This document shows positions 33,684 through 43,261 of a stretch of DNA of 64,000 nucleotides, in pieces; the stretch's first letter is position 1; each line of letters starts with the position of its first letter. A program made the translations under genes and the position numbers. The notes below the pieces were generated by a model. The model saw only the letters and a program-made list of their open reading frames with translations. It had not been told where the DNA came from and searched no databases. Source of the DNA: Melioribacteraceae bacterium (GTDB lineage Bacteria > Bacteroidota > Ignavibacteria > Ignavibacteriales > Melioribacteraceae); the NCBI GenBank assembly GCA_030584085.1, contig CP129490.1, positions 1,583,511 through 1,647,510 of the forward strand. The letters are read 5' to 3'.

Positions 33684-34665
33684 AATTTTGATAGTTGGCT
33701 TAGGCTCAATTGGATTGAGACATCTAAATTGTCTTTTAGAAATTGGTGAATACAATATTGGAGCACTTAGGACTAACCGTGGAACTTTAACTCCAGATTT
33801 ATCGCTGTTGGAAAAAATAAAAATTTTCACAGATTTAAATGAAGCAATAGGTTGGAACCCCACTCATGTAATTATAAGCAATCCAACAAGTCTTCACTCA
33901 CACTACTTCAAGATCTTCAGTAAATTGAATTTACAAGTCTTTGTTGAAAAACCTTTTTTGGGTGATATTGACTTGACTTTATTAAGTGATGACTTTCTTA
34001 ATATAATCAAAAATACACCTGGGATGGTAGGATTTAATTTGAGATTTCATGGATTATTTAGAGAGATCAAAAAAATAATTCAAAGTTCAGTTTACGGAAA
34101 ACCTCTGTCCGCATGTTTAATGGTAGGGTACTATTTGCCATTCTGGCATCCCTATGAAGATTACCGCAAGAGTTATGTAGCAAATAAAAATTTAGGTGGG
34201 GGAGCAATTCGAACGTTATCACACGAAATTGATTTGTCGCAGTATTTATTTGGTAAATTTAAGAAAGTATTTACAAAACTTGGTAAAGTGAGTGAATTAG
34301 AAATTGATGTCGACGACACTGCAGATATATTGCTAGAGACAGAATTATGTACCAGAATTAGTATCCATAATGATTTATTAAGTCCTCAAATTAAGCGAAA
34401 AGGATACATATATTTTGAAAAAGGATACCTTGAATATGATTTCATTAATGCAGAAATTAATTATACATCTTACGAAATGCGACAGCCTCAAGTAATATAT
34501 AATCAGAAAGAGGATTATGATTTGCAATATAAATCACAAATGACTGACTTTCTTAGAAATTGTAATGATACCGGTTGTACTTTTTCTGAAGGCTTAGAAG
34601 TCGACAAGTTAATTGCGTACAGCATGATAAGTAATAATAATGGAGTGGAAATATGTTTGATTTAA
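33667..34665 (+). CDS. Gfo/Idh/MocA family oxidoreductase
   Basis: A 332-residue NAD(P)-dependent sugar oxidoreductase: ILIVGLGSIGLRHLNCLLE Rossmann motif, VEKPF catalytic-lysine motif around residue 98, and the GGGAIRTLSHEIDLSQYLFG helix with the active-site histidine. The start is GTG 33667 inside the previous gene. It is distinct from WlbA. It probably oxidises or reduces a nonulosonic acid or its precursor, given its place between the CMP-transferase and the SDR; the substrate is unknown. Confidence 0.82.
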   Translation: MSKVNRILIVGLGSIGLRHLNCLLEIGEYNIGALRTNRGTLTPDLSLLEKIKIFTDLNEAIGWNPTHVIISNPTSLHSHYFKIFSKLNLQVFVEKPFLGDIDLTLLSDDFLNIIKNTPGMVGFNLRFHGLFREIKKIIQSSVYGKPLSACLMVGYYLPFWHPYEDYRKSYVANKNLGGGAIRTLSHEIDLSQYLFGKFKKVFTKLGKVSELEIDVDDTADILLETELCTRISIHNDLLSPQIKRKGYIYFEKGYLEYDFINAEINYTSYEMRQPQVIYNQKEDYDLQYKSQMTDFLRNCNDTGCTFSEGLEVDKLIAYSMISNNNGVEICLI

Positions 34666-35471
34666 CTGGTAAAGTTGCAGTTGTTTTTGGGGGTAGCGGT
34701 TATCTTGGTCTTGAATTCTGCAAATCATTACTAGAATTTGGTTCCATTGTCTATAGTGTGGATGTTAATATAAAGGACAATTCTGAGATATACGCTTTAA
34801 AAGAACAATATCCCGAAACTTTTTTTCTCGAGAAAGTTGATGCATCAAATAAAAACGATTTAATTGTGTTGCGAGATTCTATTATAGAAAAAGAAAAAAA
34901 AGTTGATGTGCTTGTCAATTCCACTACGTCGAAAGGTAATGACTTTTATCTCCCATTTGAGGAAGTTTCTTTGGAAGGTTGGGAAATAGGATTATTAGGT
35001 AATCTTACAATCCCTTTTCTGGCGACACAAGCTTTCATCCCAATCATGAAAGAACGCAAATCGGGTTCTATCATTAATATCTCTTCTATATATAGCATTG
35101 TTGGCAATGATCAAAGAATTTACGAAGGTTCCAATCTTCATGAAATTTATACTAAAGACTCACCTAATATTAAAAGAATTTATTCGCATGGAGTTTATAA
35201 TGCAGCAAAGGGAGGACTAAATGCATTTACAAGATATTTGGCTGCATACTATGGTAAAGATAATATCAGGGTAAATACTATAACACCGGGAGGCATATAT
35301 TATCCTTCGGAAAATGCGGAATTTAATAAAAAGTATAGTGACAAAGTGCCGTTAGGAAGAAAAGCAAATAGAAATGAAATTAATGGTGCGGTAGTTTTCT
35401 TGGCTTCAGATGCTTCTAGCTATGTTACTGGCCATAATCTTGTAGTTGATGGAGGGTATACAATATGGTGA
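34653..35471 (+). CDS. Short-chain dehydrogenase/reductase (PtmA-like)
   Basis: A 272-residue classical SDR: GKVAVVFGGSGYLG cofactor loop, VDVLVNSTTSKG, the catalytic serine in INISSIYSIVGND, the YxxxK pair in YNAAKGG, and VTGHNLVVDGGYTIW at the C-terminus. PtmA-type SDRs sit in Campylobacter legionaminic-acid loci, so a similar sugar-modifying role is likely. It overlaps its neighbours by 13 and 7 bp, showing tight coupling in the cassette. Confidence 0.85.
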   Translation: MFDLTGKVAVVFGGSGYLGLEFCKSLLEFGSIVYSVDVNIKDNSEIYALKEQYPETFFLEKVDASNKNDLIVLRDSIIEKEKKVDVLVNSTTSKGNDFYLPFEEVSLEGWEIGLLGNLTIPFLATQAFIPIMKERKSGSIINISSIYSIVGNDQRIYEGSNLHEIYTKDSPNIKRIYSHGVYNAAKGGLNAFTRYLAAYYGKDNIRVNTITPGGIYYPSENAEFNKKYSDKVPLGRKANRNEINGAVVFLASDASSYVTGHNLVVDGGYTIW

Positions 35472-36007
35472 TTTTTGAACGTATTAAATTTTGGCAAAAT
35501 GCTGATAGAATTGGTCCCGATATTCCAATTAATCATTATAAATTGTACTTTAAAACTCTGGGTCGAAAATTATGTCAAAAGAAGTTTAAATATTTTGGAG
35601 AGGGTGCTGAATTCAGACCGGGTGCTTATGCGATTGCATGTTCAAAAATTTCAATTGGCAAAAGGGTAGTAATTAGACCATCTACGATGTTATTTGCTGA
35701 AACTCTTGATGCTGGAGGGGAGATTACAATTGAAGATGAGGTCCTAATTGGATCGGGAGTCCATATATATACGACTAACCATAGATTCAATGATCCTAAT
35801 CAATTAATTATCAATCAGGGTTCAAATGTTGCAGATGTTATCCTTGAGAAGGGGTGTTGGTTGGGTGCAAATGTTATCGTGTTGCCTGGGGTTGTTATTG
35901 GGGAAGGTAGCGTTGTTGGTGCAGGAAGTGTGGTCACAAAAAGTATACCCAAAAAAGTTTTAGCAGCAGGAAATCCAGTAAGAATAATTAGAAATATAGG
36001 CCCATAA
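35465..36007 (+). CDS. Hexapeptide-repeat acyltransferase
   Basis: A 180-residue protein of the maltose/galactoside O-acetyltransferase-like left-handed beta-helix type. Hexapeptide turns begin around residue 58 (ISIGKRVVIRPS), IGSGVHIYTTNHRF holds the catalytic histidine, and VIGEGSVVGAGSVVTK ends with KVLAAGNPVRIIRNIG. It probably acetylates a sugar of the same cassette. It overlaps the SDR gene by 7 bp. A 178-bp AT-rich gap follows, in which I see nothing. Confidence 0.85.
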   Translation: MVIFERIKFWQNADRIGPDIPINHYKLYFKTLGRKLCQKKFKYFGEGAEFRPGAYAIACSKISIGKRVVIRPSTMLFAETLDAGGEITIEDEVLIGSGVHIYTTNHRFNDPNQLIINQGSNVADVILEKGCWLGANVIVLPGVVIGEGSVVGAGSVVTKSIPKKVLAAGNPVRIIRNIGP

Positions 36008-36185
36008 TAAAAATCATGCATCAATTATCGAATATGAAATCTAATTACTTATTTATTTCATTTCGCATAAAAAATACTTTTTAAAAATCTGTAAATAAAA
36101 ACGATAATAGGAATAATTTCATTCAAAATATAAGAAGATAATTAATTAATATGACTTCAAAGACTAATAATACAATAGTTTAAAC

Positions 36186-36725
36186 ATGCTTGTTGGCGAG
36201 TTAGTATGTTTAGGTCCAGTTGAAACATTCCATTTGAAAAAAATTCTAGAATGGCGAAACAATGAATTTTTCAGAAAACATTTTAGAGAACATAAAGAAA
36301 TATCATATAGCCAGCAATTGAAATGGTTTCAACAAATCGATAATAAAAATAACCTTAATGAATATATGTTTGCTATTTATTTAACAAAGTCAAATGAGTT
36401 TATTGGTGTTTGTGGAATCAATCATATAGACTGGATTAATAGAAATTGTCAATTATCACTCTTTATCGGTAAAAATCTACTTTATATTGATAATAATGGT
36501 TGGGCTAATGAATCTGTGAAATTATTAGAAAAATATACATTTTTTTCGTTAAATTTAATAAAGATATATGTCGAAGTATATGAGTTTGATTCTCAAAGAT
36601 ATGGTTTATTAGAGAGTCTAGGTTATGAGAAAGAAGCGCGATTGCAAAAGCAAATATACAAGGACGGAAAATTCTACGATTCTTTTATTTACTCAAAATT
36701 TAAAAAGGATACAAATGACAATTAA
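36186..36725 (+). CDS. GNAT-family N-acetyltransferase (PseH-like)
   Basis: A 179-residue acetyltransferase. LEWRNNEFFRKHF at the N-terminus, FIGVCGINHIDWINRNCQLSL in the core and LIKIYVEVYEFDSQRYGLLESLGY near the C-terminus are typical of the RimJ/RimL-like GNATs that include PseH. It may acetylate the 4-amino sugar made by the PseB-like and aminotransferase enzymes encoded next. It overlaps the PseB-like gene by 11 bp. Confidence 0.8.
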   Translation: MLVGELVCLGPVETFHLKKILEWRNNEFFRKHFREHKEISYSQQLKWFQQIDNKNNLNEYMFAIYLTKSNEFIGVCGINHIDWINRNCQLSLFIGKNLLYIDNNGWANESVKLLEKYTFFSLNLIKIYVEVYEFDSQRYGLLESLGYEKEARLQKQIYKDGKFYDSFIYSKFKKDTNDN

Positions 36726-37725
36726 AAATAGTACAATTTTAGTCACAGGAGGAACCGGTTCTTTTGGAAATTTTATTACTAACCGATTATTAAATAGTGA
36801 TGTTAAAGAAGTAAGAATTCTGAGTAGGGATGAAAAAAAGCAATATGATATGAGGATTCACTATGAAGACCATCCAAAATTGAAATTTTTTATTGGCGAT
36901 ATTCGAGATCATGTGCGTGTTGAAGAGGCGATGGAGGGTGTAGATATTGTCTACCAGGCTGCTGCATTAAAACAAGTTCCAACATGTGAATTCTCACCAA
37001 TGGAGGCAGTTAAGACTAACATTAGTGGTGTCAGTAATATTATTAACTCAGCTTTGAGACATAAAGTTAAAAAAGTTATAACCGTTAGTACAGATAAAGC
37101 TGTAAAACCTGTTAATGTAATGGGAATGACAAAAGCAATACAAGAGAGATTAATTATTAGTGCCAACCATTCTCCGATGAATAAAGGTACCAAACTTTGT
37201 TGTGTAAGATACGGAAATGTGATGAGATCCAGAGGTTCGGTTATCCCATTTTTCAGAAGACAATTATCAATGAATCAGACCTTATCCATCACTGACGTGG
37301 GAATGACCAGATTTCTATTAACCTTGGGCGATGCAATTGATTTGGTTATTTTTGCTACCGAAAATACCGAAGGGGGTGAAACATTTGTAAAAAAAGCACC
37401 TTCTGCGAAGATATTGGATCTCGCAAAAATCTTATCTGAAGATGAGGGAAAACCGTTCAATTACAAAGTAATCGGCAAATATCCTGGCGAGAAATTACAT
37501 GAGATCCTGATTACTGAAGAGGAATTACAAAGAACAATTGATATGGGAAATTATTTTAAAGTCAACCCTTGGTGGATTAAAGAAGTATTCGAGGATCTTA
37601 AAAAGGAATATTCTTCGGATGATGCTGTTGTTGAAGACGACAGATTAGTAAGAGAATTAATTCAAAGATCAGATGAAGAAATGAGTAAGGTTAGTGTTGA
37701 AGAAGGAGAATTTTCTAAAATATGA
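36715..37725 (+). CDS. UDP-GlcNAc 4,6-dehydratase, PseB/CapE/FlaA1 type
   Basis: A 336-residue SDR of the polysaccharide biosynthesis (CapD-like) family: ILVTGGTGSFGNFIT, FIGDIRDHVRV, VYQAAALKQVPTCEFSPMEA, VSTDKAVKPVNVMGMTKA (active site within STDKA, MxxxK catalytic pair) and VRYGNVMRSRGSVIPFF. It makes a 4-keto-6-deoxy hexosamine, with or without C5 epimerisation. An upstream in-frame ATG at 36625 is inside the GNAT gene; ATG 36715 directly precedes the Rossmann motif and is chosen. Two aminotransferase genes follow. Confidence 0.88.
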   Translation: MTIKNSTILVTGGTGSFGNFITNRLLNSDVKEVRILSRDEKKQYDMRIHYEDHPKLKFFIGDIRDHVRVEEAMEGVDIVYQAAALKQVPTCEFSPMEAVKTNISGVSNIINSALRHKVKKVITVSTDKAVKPVNVMGMTKAIQERLIISANHSPMNKGTKLCCVRYGNVMRSRGSVIPFFRRQLSMNQTLSITDVGMTRFLLTLGDAIDLVIFATENTEGGETFVKKAPSAKILDLAKILSEDEGKPFNYKVIGKYPGEKLHEILITEEELQRTIDMGNYFKVNPWWIKEVFEDLKKEYSSDDAVVEDDRLVRELIQRSDEEMSKVSVEEGEFSKI

Positions 37726-38816
37726 CAACTATTCCACTAGTTAGGTCATTTCTTCCCCCAAGGGAAGAATTACTTGCATCACTAGAAAATGTTCTGTATT
37801 CAGGATATATCGCACAAGGTAAGTTTGTTGATGATTTTGAATCAGAGTTCGGAAAATACATTGAAAATAATTTAGTAGTATCATTAAACTCTGGAACAGC
37901 TGCACTACATATAGCATTAGTGCTTGCTGGAGTGGGGAAAGGGGATGAAGTAATTAGTACCGCTCTGACTGCAGAACCTACAAATCTTGCAATAAAAATG
38001 ACTGGTGCAAAAATAGTTTGGGCCGATATTGATCCGAATAATGGAACTATGAATCCCTTCGATGCCGAATCAAAAATTACGGAAAAAACTAAGGCAATAT
38101 TACCAGTTGATTATGCAGGTATTCCAGTAAATATTAATGAATTTATAAGAATTAGCAAGCAATACAATATATCGATTATTGAAGATTCAGCTCACGCGCT
38201 TGGGGCAAAGTACAACGGTGAAAAATTAGGGAATCATTTCCCTTTTGTTTGTTTTTCTTTCCAGGCAATAAAACATTTGACAACTGTTGACGGAGGAATG
38301 ATTGCTTTTAATAATCAAGAAAATTATGAAAAAGCTAAATTAATTAGATGGTTTGGAATAGACAAAAAACTATCTCGAATAGAAAATGATATAAAGTTGC
38401 AAGGCTATAAATATCATATGAATAATGTAACTGCGGCAATTGGTCTTTGTCAAATGAATTATATCGATTCTGTTATTAGCAAATATATTAGTAACGGAAT
38501 ATATTATGACAGTTCACTTAAAAATGTTCCGGGGGTGGAATTATTAAAATACTACCCTGAGTCGGAACCTTCTTACTGGATTTATACCCTAAAAGTGGAA
38601 AAAAGAGAAGATTTAATAAAAAAGCTTGCGGAAAACGGCATTATGGCATCGGAGTTGCATAAAAGAAATGATAGTCATTCTTTTTTTTCCAAGTCAAAAT
38701 GTGAATTGCCAAATCTAGATAAGTTTTATAGTAAAATGTTGCATATTCCTTGCGGTTGGTGGGTTACTGATGAAGATAGAGAGAAAATAGTTGACATTAT
38801 TAAAAGCGGTTGGTAA
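37722..38816 (+). CDS. DegT/DnrJ/EryC1 sugar aminotransferase
   Basis: A 364-residue PLP enzyme with lysine K184 in FSFQAIKHLTTVDGGM and IIEDSAHALGAKY with the cofactor aspartate. It should aminate the 4-keto sugar from the PseB-like dehydratase, whose gene it overlaps by 4 bp. Its C-terminus (HIPCGWWVTDEDREK) is shared with the next gene product, so the two are paralogues from an old duplication. They are placed 3 bp apart. Confidence 0.88.
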   Translation: MTTIPLVRSFLPPREELLASLENVLYSGYIAQGKFVDDFESEFGKYIENNLVVSLNSGTAALHIALVLAGVGKGDEVISTALTAEPTNLAIKMTGAKIVWADIDPNNGTMNPFDAESKITEKTKAILPVDYAGIPVNINEFIRISKQYNISIIEDSAHALGAKYNGEKLGNHFPFVCFSFQAIKHLTTVDGGMIAFNNQENYEKAKLIRWFGIDKKLSRIENDIKLQGYKYHMNNVTAAIGLCQMNYIDSVISKYISNGIYYDSSLKNVPGVELLKYYPESEPSYWIYTLKVEKREDLIKKLAENGIMASELHKRNDSHSFFSKSKCELPNLDKFYSKMLHIPCGWWVTDEDREKIVDIIKSGW

Positions 38817-38819
38817 AAC

Positions 38820-39881
38820 GTGATACCTTTATATAAAGTATATATGCCTGATAAATTGCCGGAGTTAAATAATATCCTTTATTCTGGTAAATTATCTTAT
38901 GGTTACTGGGGGGAAGAATTCGAAAAAGCTATTTCCTCATATATTGGGAATGAGTATTTTCTCTCTGTTAATTCTTTTAATTCAGCTTTGCTAGTTGCAA
39001 TAGCAGTGCTTGAATTAAAACCAGGTGATGAAGTAATTGCATCACCTATGAGTTGTCTTGCGTCTAATCAACCTTTTGCAACACAAAATTTAAAAGTTGT
39101 ATGGGCAGATATTGATCCCAAAACTGGAACATTGGATCCGAGTGATGTAAAGAGGAAAATAACAAAACAAACTAAAGCAATTTTTCATAATCATCATTGC
39201 GGTTACGTTGGGTATGTTGAAGAAATAAACCAAATTGCTCGACAATACGGTTTATATGTAGTTGATGATGCTATTGAAGCATTTGGCTCGGAATATTCTA
39301 ATAAGAAAATGGGAAATCTCGGAGCTGATATCACAGCGTTTTCATTTCAGACTGTGAGATTACCTAATACTATTGATGGTGGGGGATTGTCTTTTTGTAG
39401 GAAAGAACTTTATGAAAGAGCATTGTTAATAAGAGATCTAGGGGTTAACCGCAAAAAATTTAGAGATGAAAACGGAGAAATATCAAAAAAATGTGATATT
39501 GCGCTGCCCGGATTTGGAGCTACATTAAATGAAACAAGTGCATATATTGGATTACAGCAAGTGCATTATATAGATTCTCTTTTGGGGAAGCAGAATGAAA
39601 ACGCAACGGTTTGGAACGTAAAATTAAAAGAAATTAAAAATATTTCGCTATTAAATTCAATTAATGGGTCAAAACCAAATTATTGGGTATATGGTTGCTT
39701 TGCGGAGAATAAATTAGAAGCCATTTCATTTTTTAGAGAAAGAAACTACTATGCTTCTGGTATCCATTTACCAAACAATAATTATTCTATTTTCAATTCA
39801 AAAATAGAATTGAAAGGAGTTAATGAATTTTACACCAATTTTATTGCTTTGCCATCTGGTTGGTGGGTAAATTCCATTTAG
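38820..39881 (+). CDS. DegT/DnrJ-family paralogue lacking the PLP lysine
   Basis: A 353-residue protein homologous along its whole length to the preceding aminotransferase (VWADIDPKTGTLDP, YVVDDAIEAFGSEY, LPSGWWV). The position of the PLP lysine is arginine R180 (AGA at 39357-39359) in FSFQTVRLPNTIDGGG, where the paralogue has FSFQAIKHLTTVDGG. Without the Schiff-base lysine normal transamination is not expected. It may be a regulatory or substrate-binding partner of the upstream enzyme or catalyse a different PLP/PMP reaction, as ColD does with a histidine there. The start is GTG 38820. Confidence 0.82.
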   Translation: MIPLYKVYMPDKLPELNNILYSGKLSYGYWGEEFEKAISSYIGNEYFLSVNSFNSALLVAIAVLELKPGDEVIASPMSCLASNQPFATQNLKVVWADIDPKTGTLDPSDVKRKITKQTKAIFHNHHCGYVGYVEEINQIARQYGLYVVDDAIEAFGSEYSNKKMGNLGADITAFSFQTVRLPNTIDGGGLSFCRKELYERALLIRDLGVNRKKFRDENGEISKKCDIALPGFGATLNETSAYIGLQQVHYIDSLLGKQNENATVWNVKLKEIKNISLLNSINGSKPNYWVYGCFAENKLEAISFFRERNYYASGIHLPNNNYSIFNSKIELKGVNEFYTNFIALPSGWWVNSI

Positions 39882-39901
39882 CAGATTTACTGTGTTTATA
39901 A

Positions 39902-40825
39902 ATGAAGATTAGAAATATAACATTATCTGAATTGACTAACCTTGTTGATAAAATCAATTATGAATTTATTAGCTCAAAAGGGAAGAAACTTCATATAACT
40001 AAAAGATTTCCAAATTTATATGATACAAATAATTTGGAAAATCTTTATGTATTAGAAATTGATAATAAAATTAAAGCCTTCACAGCAGTTAAAACTGTAC
40101 TTTTCAAAAAGAAAAGTACAGTTTATCATTTATTCTTTGTTGGTTCAGTTTATACGGACCCAATGGCTAGAGGTCAGGGGTTGAGTAGCAGTTTATTGAA
40201 TTATGTGCAAGAAAAATATTTTAACGATGGTTATGATGCGGGTTTCTTGTGGACAAATTTACATGGTTTTTATACGAAATTAGGTTGGATATTAAACGAA
40301 AAAGGTTTATTAGCCCACACAAAAATAGATGCTTTGAGAAAATCTAATACATACTTTATTCCTTCGGGGGGCGTTCAAAAAGCAGACCATTCCGACCTTG
40401 CAATGATTGATGAATTTAGAGTGAAACTTAGTAATGAATATGTAATTAGAAAAGATGGTAAAATAATTTCTGGTTATGGTACAGTTTACTCACCTGGTGA
40501 AGAAAATCTTCTTTATTACTACCGGCATGAAAAAAATATTTATGCTTACGTTAATGGTGTCATAAATAAAGATACTTTAATAATATACGAATTTTTCGGG
40601 TACGAGGAATTTGTAATAAAAATTCTCGATGTAGTTTGTAAAATAGCCAATATTATTTTTATCAAGATAAATTTGCCAAGCTCGGATGAAGAACAAAATT
40701 TGTTAAATAATTTGTTCACGAATTATTCCATTGAAAGACCACAAATATCTATGTTTATTACAAGAGATTCAAGAATATTTGATGAACTAAAAAACGCATA
40801 TATTTTTTTCACTGACAGAATATAA
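39902..40825 (+). CDS. GNAT-family acetyltransferase, two-domain
   Basis: A 307-residue protein. The N-terminal half is a GNAT domain with VGSVYTDPMARGQGLSSSLL as acetyl-CoA binding motif A, then GFYTKLGW. The C-terminal half (about residues 160-307) looks like a second, degenerate GNAT-like domain without the RGQG loop. The substrate is unknown; an amino sugar of the cluster is likely from context. It directly abuts the glycosyltransferase gene. Confidence 0.75.
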   Translation: MKIRNITLSELTNLVDKINYEFISSKGKKLHITKRFPNLYDTNNLENLYVLEIDNKIKAFTAVKTVLFKKKSTVYHLFFVGSVYTDPMARGQGLSSSLLNYVQEKYFNDGYDAGFLWTNLHGFYTKLGWILNEKGLLAHTKIDALRKSNTYFIPSGGVQKADHSDLAMIDEFRVKLSNEYVIRKDGKIISGYGTVYSPGEENLLYYYRHEKNIYAYVNGVINKDTLIIYEFFGYEEFVIKILDVVCKIANIIFIKINLPSSDEEQNLLNNLFTNYSIERPQISMFITRDSRIFDELKNAYIFFTDRI

Positions 40826-41827
40826 ATGGATAATCCAAAAATAACAATTGTATTTGGAACTTTTAAAGAACCAAAATTAATAATCCCATCTATTCAATCA
40901 TTACTGAAATCATCCTACAAAGCATTCAAAACGATAATTGTTGATGACAATTCTCCAGAGGATGAAGCAATTTCACTTGAGGTTAGAAAGATCGTAGAAT
41001 CTTACAATGATGAAAGAATTAGTTTAATTAAAAATGATATTAATATAGGTGTTCCATTTGTTTTCAAAAAGTGGATTGATTTAGTAAAAACTGAATATTT
41101 TCTCATTACTGGTGCTGGTGACATTTTTGATATGGGGGCTTTAGAAGAATACATTAAGTTTTTAGATAAATATCCTGCCGCTTCATTTGTATTCGCAAAA
41201 GAAAGATTTCAAGGGATTGACGGAAATTTTTCTGAATTAAAAAGAGAGGAAATAGAAACCGGGGTGTACGACCCATATAAGTATCTGGAATTTCACCTAA
41301 TAGGTGGAAAAGGAAATTATGGGTGGTCACAAGCATCGGCAATGTATAGGACAGAGTTCTTTAAAGTAAAGAATATTCCTGTTACACCATATCATTATTG
41401 GGATCACTATTTCCACATGAAATATTTATTGTTTTCAAATAAAGTTGGTTATATAAATAAATATTTGGCCATTAGACATGTTGAACCCTCCTTGAAAGAA
41501 TGGGCTAACCAAAATATCTTTGTAAACAAAGTTGAGACGATATACCAGTCATATAAATTCATTAATGAATTTGAAACAATATTAGTTTCAAAAAGATACC
41601 CAATAACAAAGTATAGAATTGTTATCATTAAAAATTTACTTAAACAATTCTTAAAATTGAAATATATAGAAGAACTTTTCTTATGTTCCAATATTTTCCT
41701 GAGCTTATTTAGTAAAGTGTTTTTGAGTAGTCTTATTATTCTTATCCTATCTCCAATAAAGCTAGTTGGTTATTTGTATCTTATTGTTAGGAATACATAT
41801 GCCCAAAAATATAGTGATTCTGCTTAA
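40826..41827 (+). CDS. Family 2 glycosyltransferase
   Basis: A 333-residue GT-A enzyme: ITIVFGTFKEPKLIIPSIQSLL, IIVDDNSPEDE, LIKNDINIGVPF, then LITGAGDIFDMG in place of the usual DxD region. The last 50 residues are hydrophobic, suggesting membrane association. It adds a sugar to the lipid-linked repeat unit on the cytoplasmic side. Start and stop are directly contiguous with both neighbours. Confidence 0.85.
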   Translation: MDNPKITIVFGTFKEPKLIIPSIQSLLKSSYKAFKTIIVDDNSPEDEAISLEVRKIVESYNDERISLIKNDINIGVPFVFKKWIDLVKTEYFLITGAGDIFDMGALEEYIKFLDKYPAASFVFAKERFQGIDGNFSELKREEIETGVYDPYKYLEFHLIGGKGNYGWSQASAMYRTEFFKVKNIPVTPYHYWDHYFHMKYLLFSNKVGYINKYLAIRHVEPSLKEWANQNIFVNKVETIYQSYKFINEFETILVSKRYPITKYRIVIIKNLLKQFLKLKYIEELFLCSNIFLSLFSKVFLSSLIILILSPIKLVGYLYLIVRNTYAQKYSDSA

Positions 41828-43261
41828 TTGAGTAAAATTATTAAAAATACTCTTTTATACTCAATTGGTAATCTACTTCCACAATTAGTTGCATTTATAT
41901 TGCTTCCTATTTACACCAAGTATTTATTACCTGAAGATTATGGGGTCGTCAATGCAATGGTTACTGTGCAGGCTCTTTTTGCTGTTTTTTTTTCACTTGC
42001 ACTTGATAGGTCCATCATTAGATTGTACTGGGACTATAATGAAAAAGAGAAAGGTGAGTTTTTAGGTACTTTATTTATTGCAATGAGTGCTATATCCATC
42101 ATTATGCTAGGTTTAGTATTTTTATTTAAAAATTATATCCATCTTCTTTTTGGAGAAATTGCTTTTTATCCTTTCTTCATTTTTACTATTTTTATGACTT
42201 TTTCTCTGAATTTCTTTTTAATTCCTAAAAATTATTATAGATTAAAAAGCGAAGCACTGAAGTTTTTACTCTTATCCATTTGCGAAGTTGTTATAACTAC
42301 TTCACTGATTTTTTATTTTTTAGTAGTAAAAGAAGAAGGCGCATATGGTGTTATTAAAGGTAAATTTTATTCTTCAGTACTGCTTCTTCCTTTTTTTTTA
42401 TATATCACAATAATGCATGTCAAGCTAAAGTTTAACTACAAAATATTGAGTGAATCATTAAAGTTCAGTTTGCCAATTTTACCCACATTATTTGCTGCAT
42501 GGGTTCTGGGGCAAGCCGATCGAGTTTTTATTGCCGGGAATCTTTCATATCACGACTTAGGGATTTATTCATTAAGTAAACGACTAGGTGGGTTAGTGGC
42601 AGTAATTGCCGGAGCATTTACTATGGCTTATCATCCTATTTTTTTTGAATTAGTTAACGATACAGCTTTTGAAGAAAAAACAAAGAGTGTACTTTATCGT
42701 TATAATAATTCATTCATACTATTATTACTGTATATAGGTTTTATGTTAGCTCTCTTTTCAAAAGAATTTATTTACTATTTTCTAAATTATAAATATTTTG
42801 TTGCTTATTATTATATACCTCCCATTATTCTTGGTGTAATTATAGCGAGTATTTCAAGTTCAATCCTGGGTGCGTTTATTCAACAAAGTAAAAAAATGAA
42901 ACAAGACATGATTTTCGGTCTAGTAGTAGCCGGAATTACATTACTTTCATACTCTTTATTAATAAAATCGTTTGGATTGGCGGGAGCTGTATTTGCCTCC
43001 ATTATTTCGTCACTCTCTTTATTCATTTTATTATACTTTTATACAAAAAAAAGATGTTTTTTTATTCCGTTTAACTGGCTTGGGATAATACCTATAAGTT
43101 TCATAATGTTTTTCACCATAATTTTATTCAATTATTTATTTAGTATGGATCCGCTGGTTGGTCTATTCGTTAAAACATTGGTTGCTGTCTGTTTTATAAG
43201 TTATTATTTTTATCTGTACCGAGACTTTATCTTTCAAATTTTAAATCGAAATAGACTTTAA
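41828..43261 (+). CDS. wzx: O-antigen/capsule unit flippase (Wzx-like)
   Basis: A 477-residue integral membrane protein with about twelve to fourteen hydrophobic segments over its whole length. The N-terminus (NTLLYSIGNLLPQLVAFILL) and LPEDYGVVNAMVTVQ are typical of polysaccharide flippases of the MOP superfamily. It should move the undecaprenyl-linked repeat unit across the inner membrane. It starts at TTG 41828, immediately after the preceding stop codon. Confidence 0.88.
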   Translation: MSKIIKNTLLYSIGNLLPQLVAFILLPIYTKYLLPEDYGVVNAMVTVQALFAVFFSLALDRSIIRLYWDYNEKEKGEFLGTLFIAMSAISIIMLGLVFLFKNYIHLLFGEIAFYPFFIFTIFMTFSLNFFLIPKNYYRLKSEALKFLLLSICEVVITTSLIFYFLVVKEEGAYGVIKGKFYSSVLLLPFFLYITIMHVKLKFNYKILSESLKFSLPILPTLFAAWVLGQADRVFIAGNLSYHDLGIYSLSKRLGGLVAVIAGAFTMAYHPIFFELVNDTAFEEKTKSVLYRYNNSFILLLLYIGFMLALFSKEFIYYFLNYKYFVAYYYIPPIILGVIIASISSSILGAFIQQSKKMKQDMIFGLVVAGITLLSYSLLIKSFGLAGAVFASIISSLSLFILLYFYTKKRCFFIPFNWLGIIPISFIMFFTIILFNYLFSMDPLVGLFVKTLVAVCFISYYFYLYRDFIFQILNRNRL

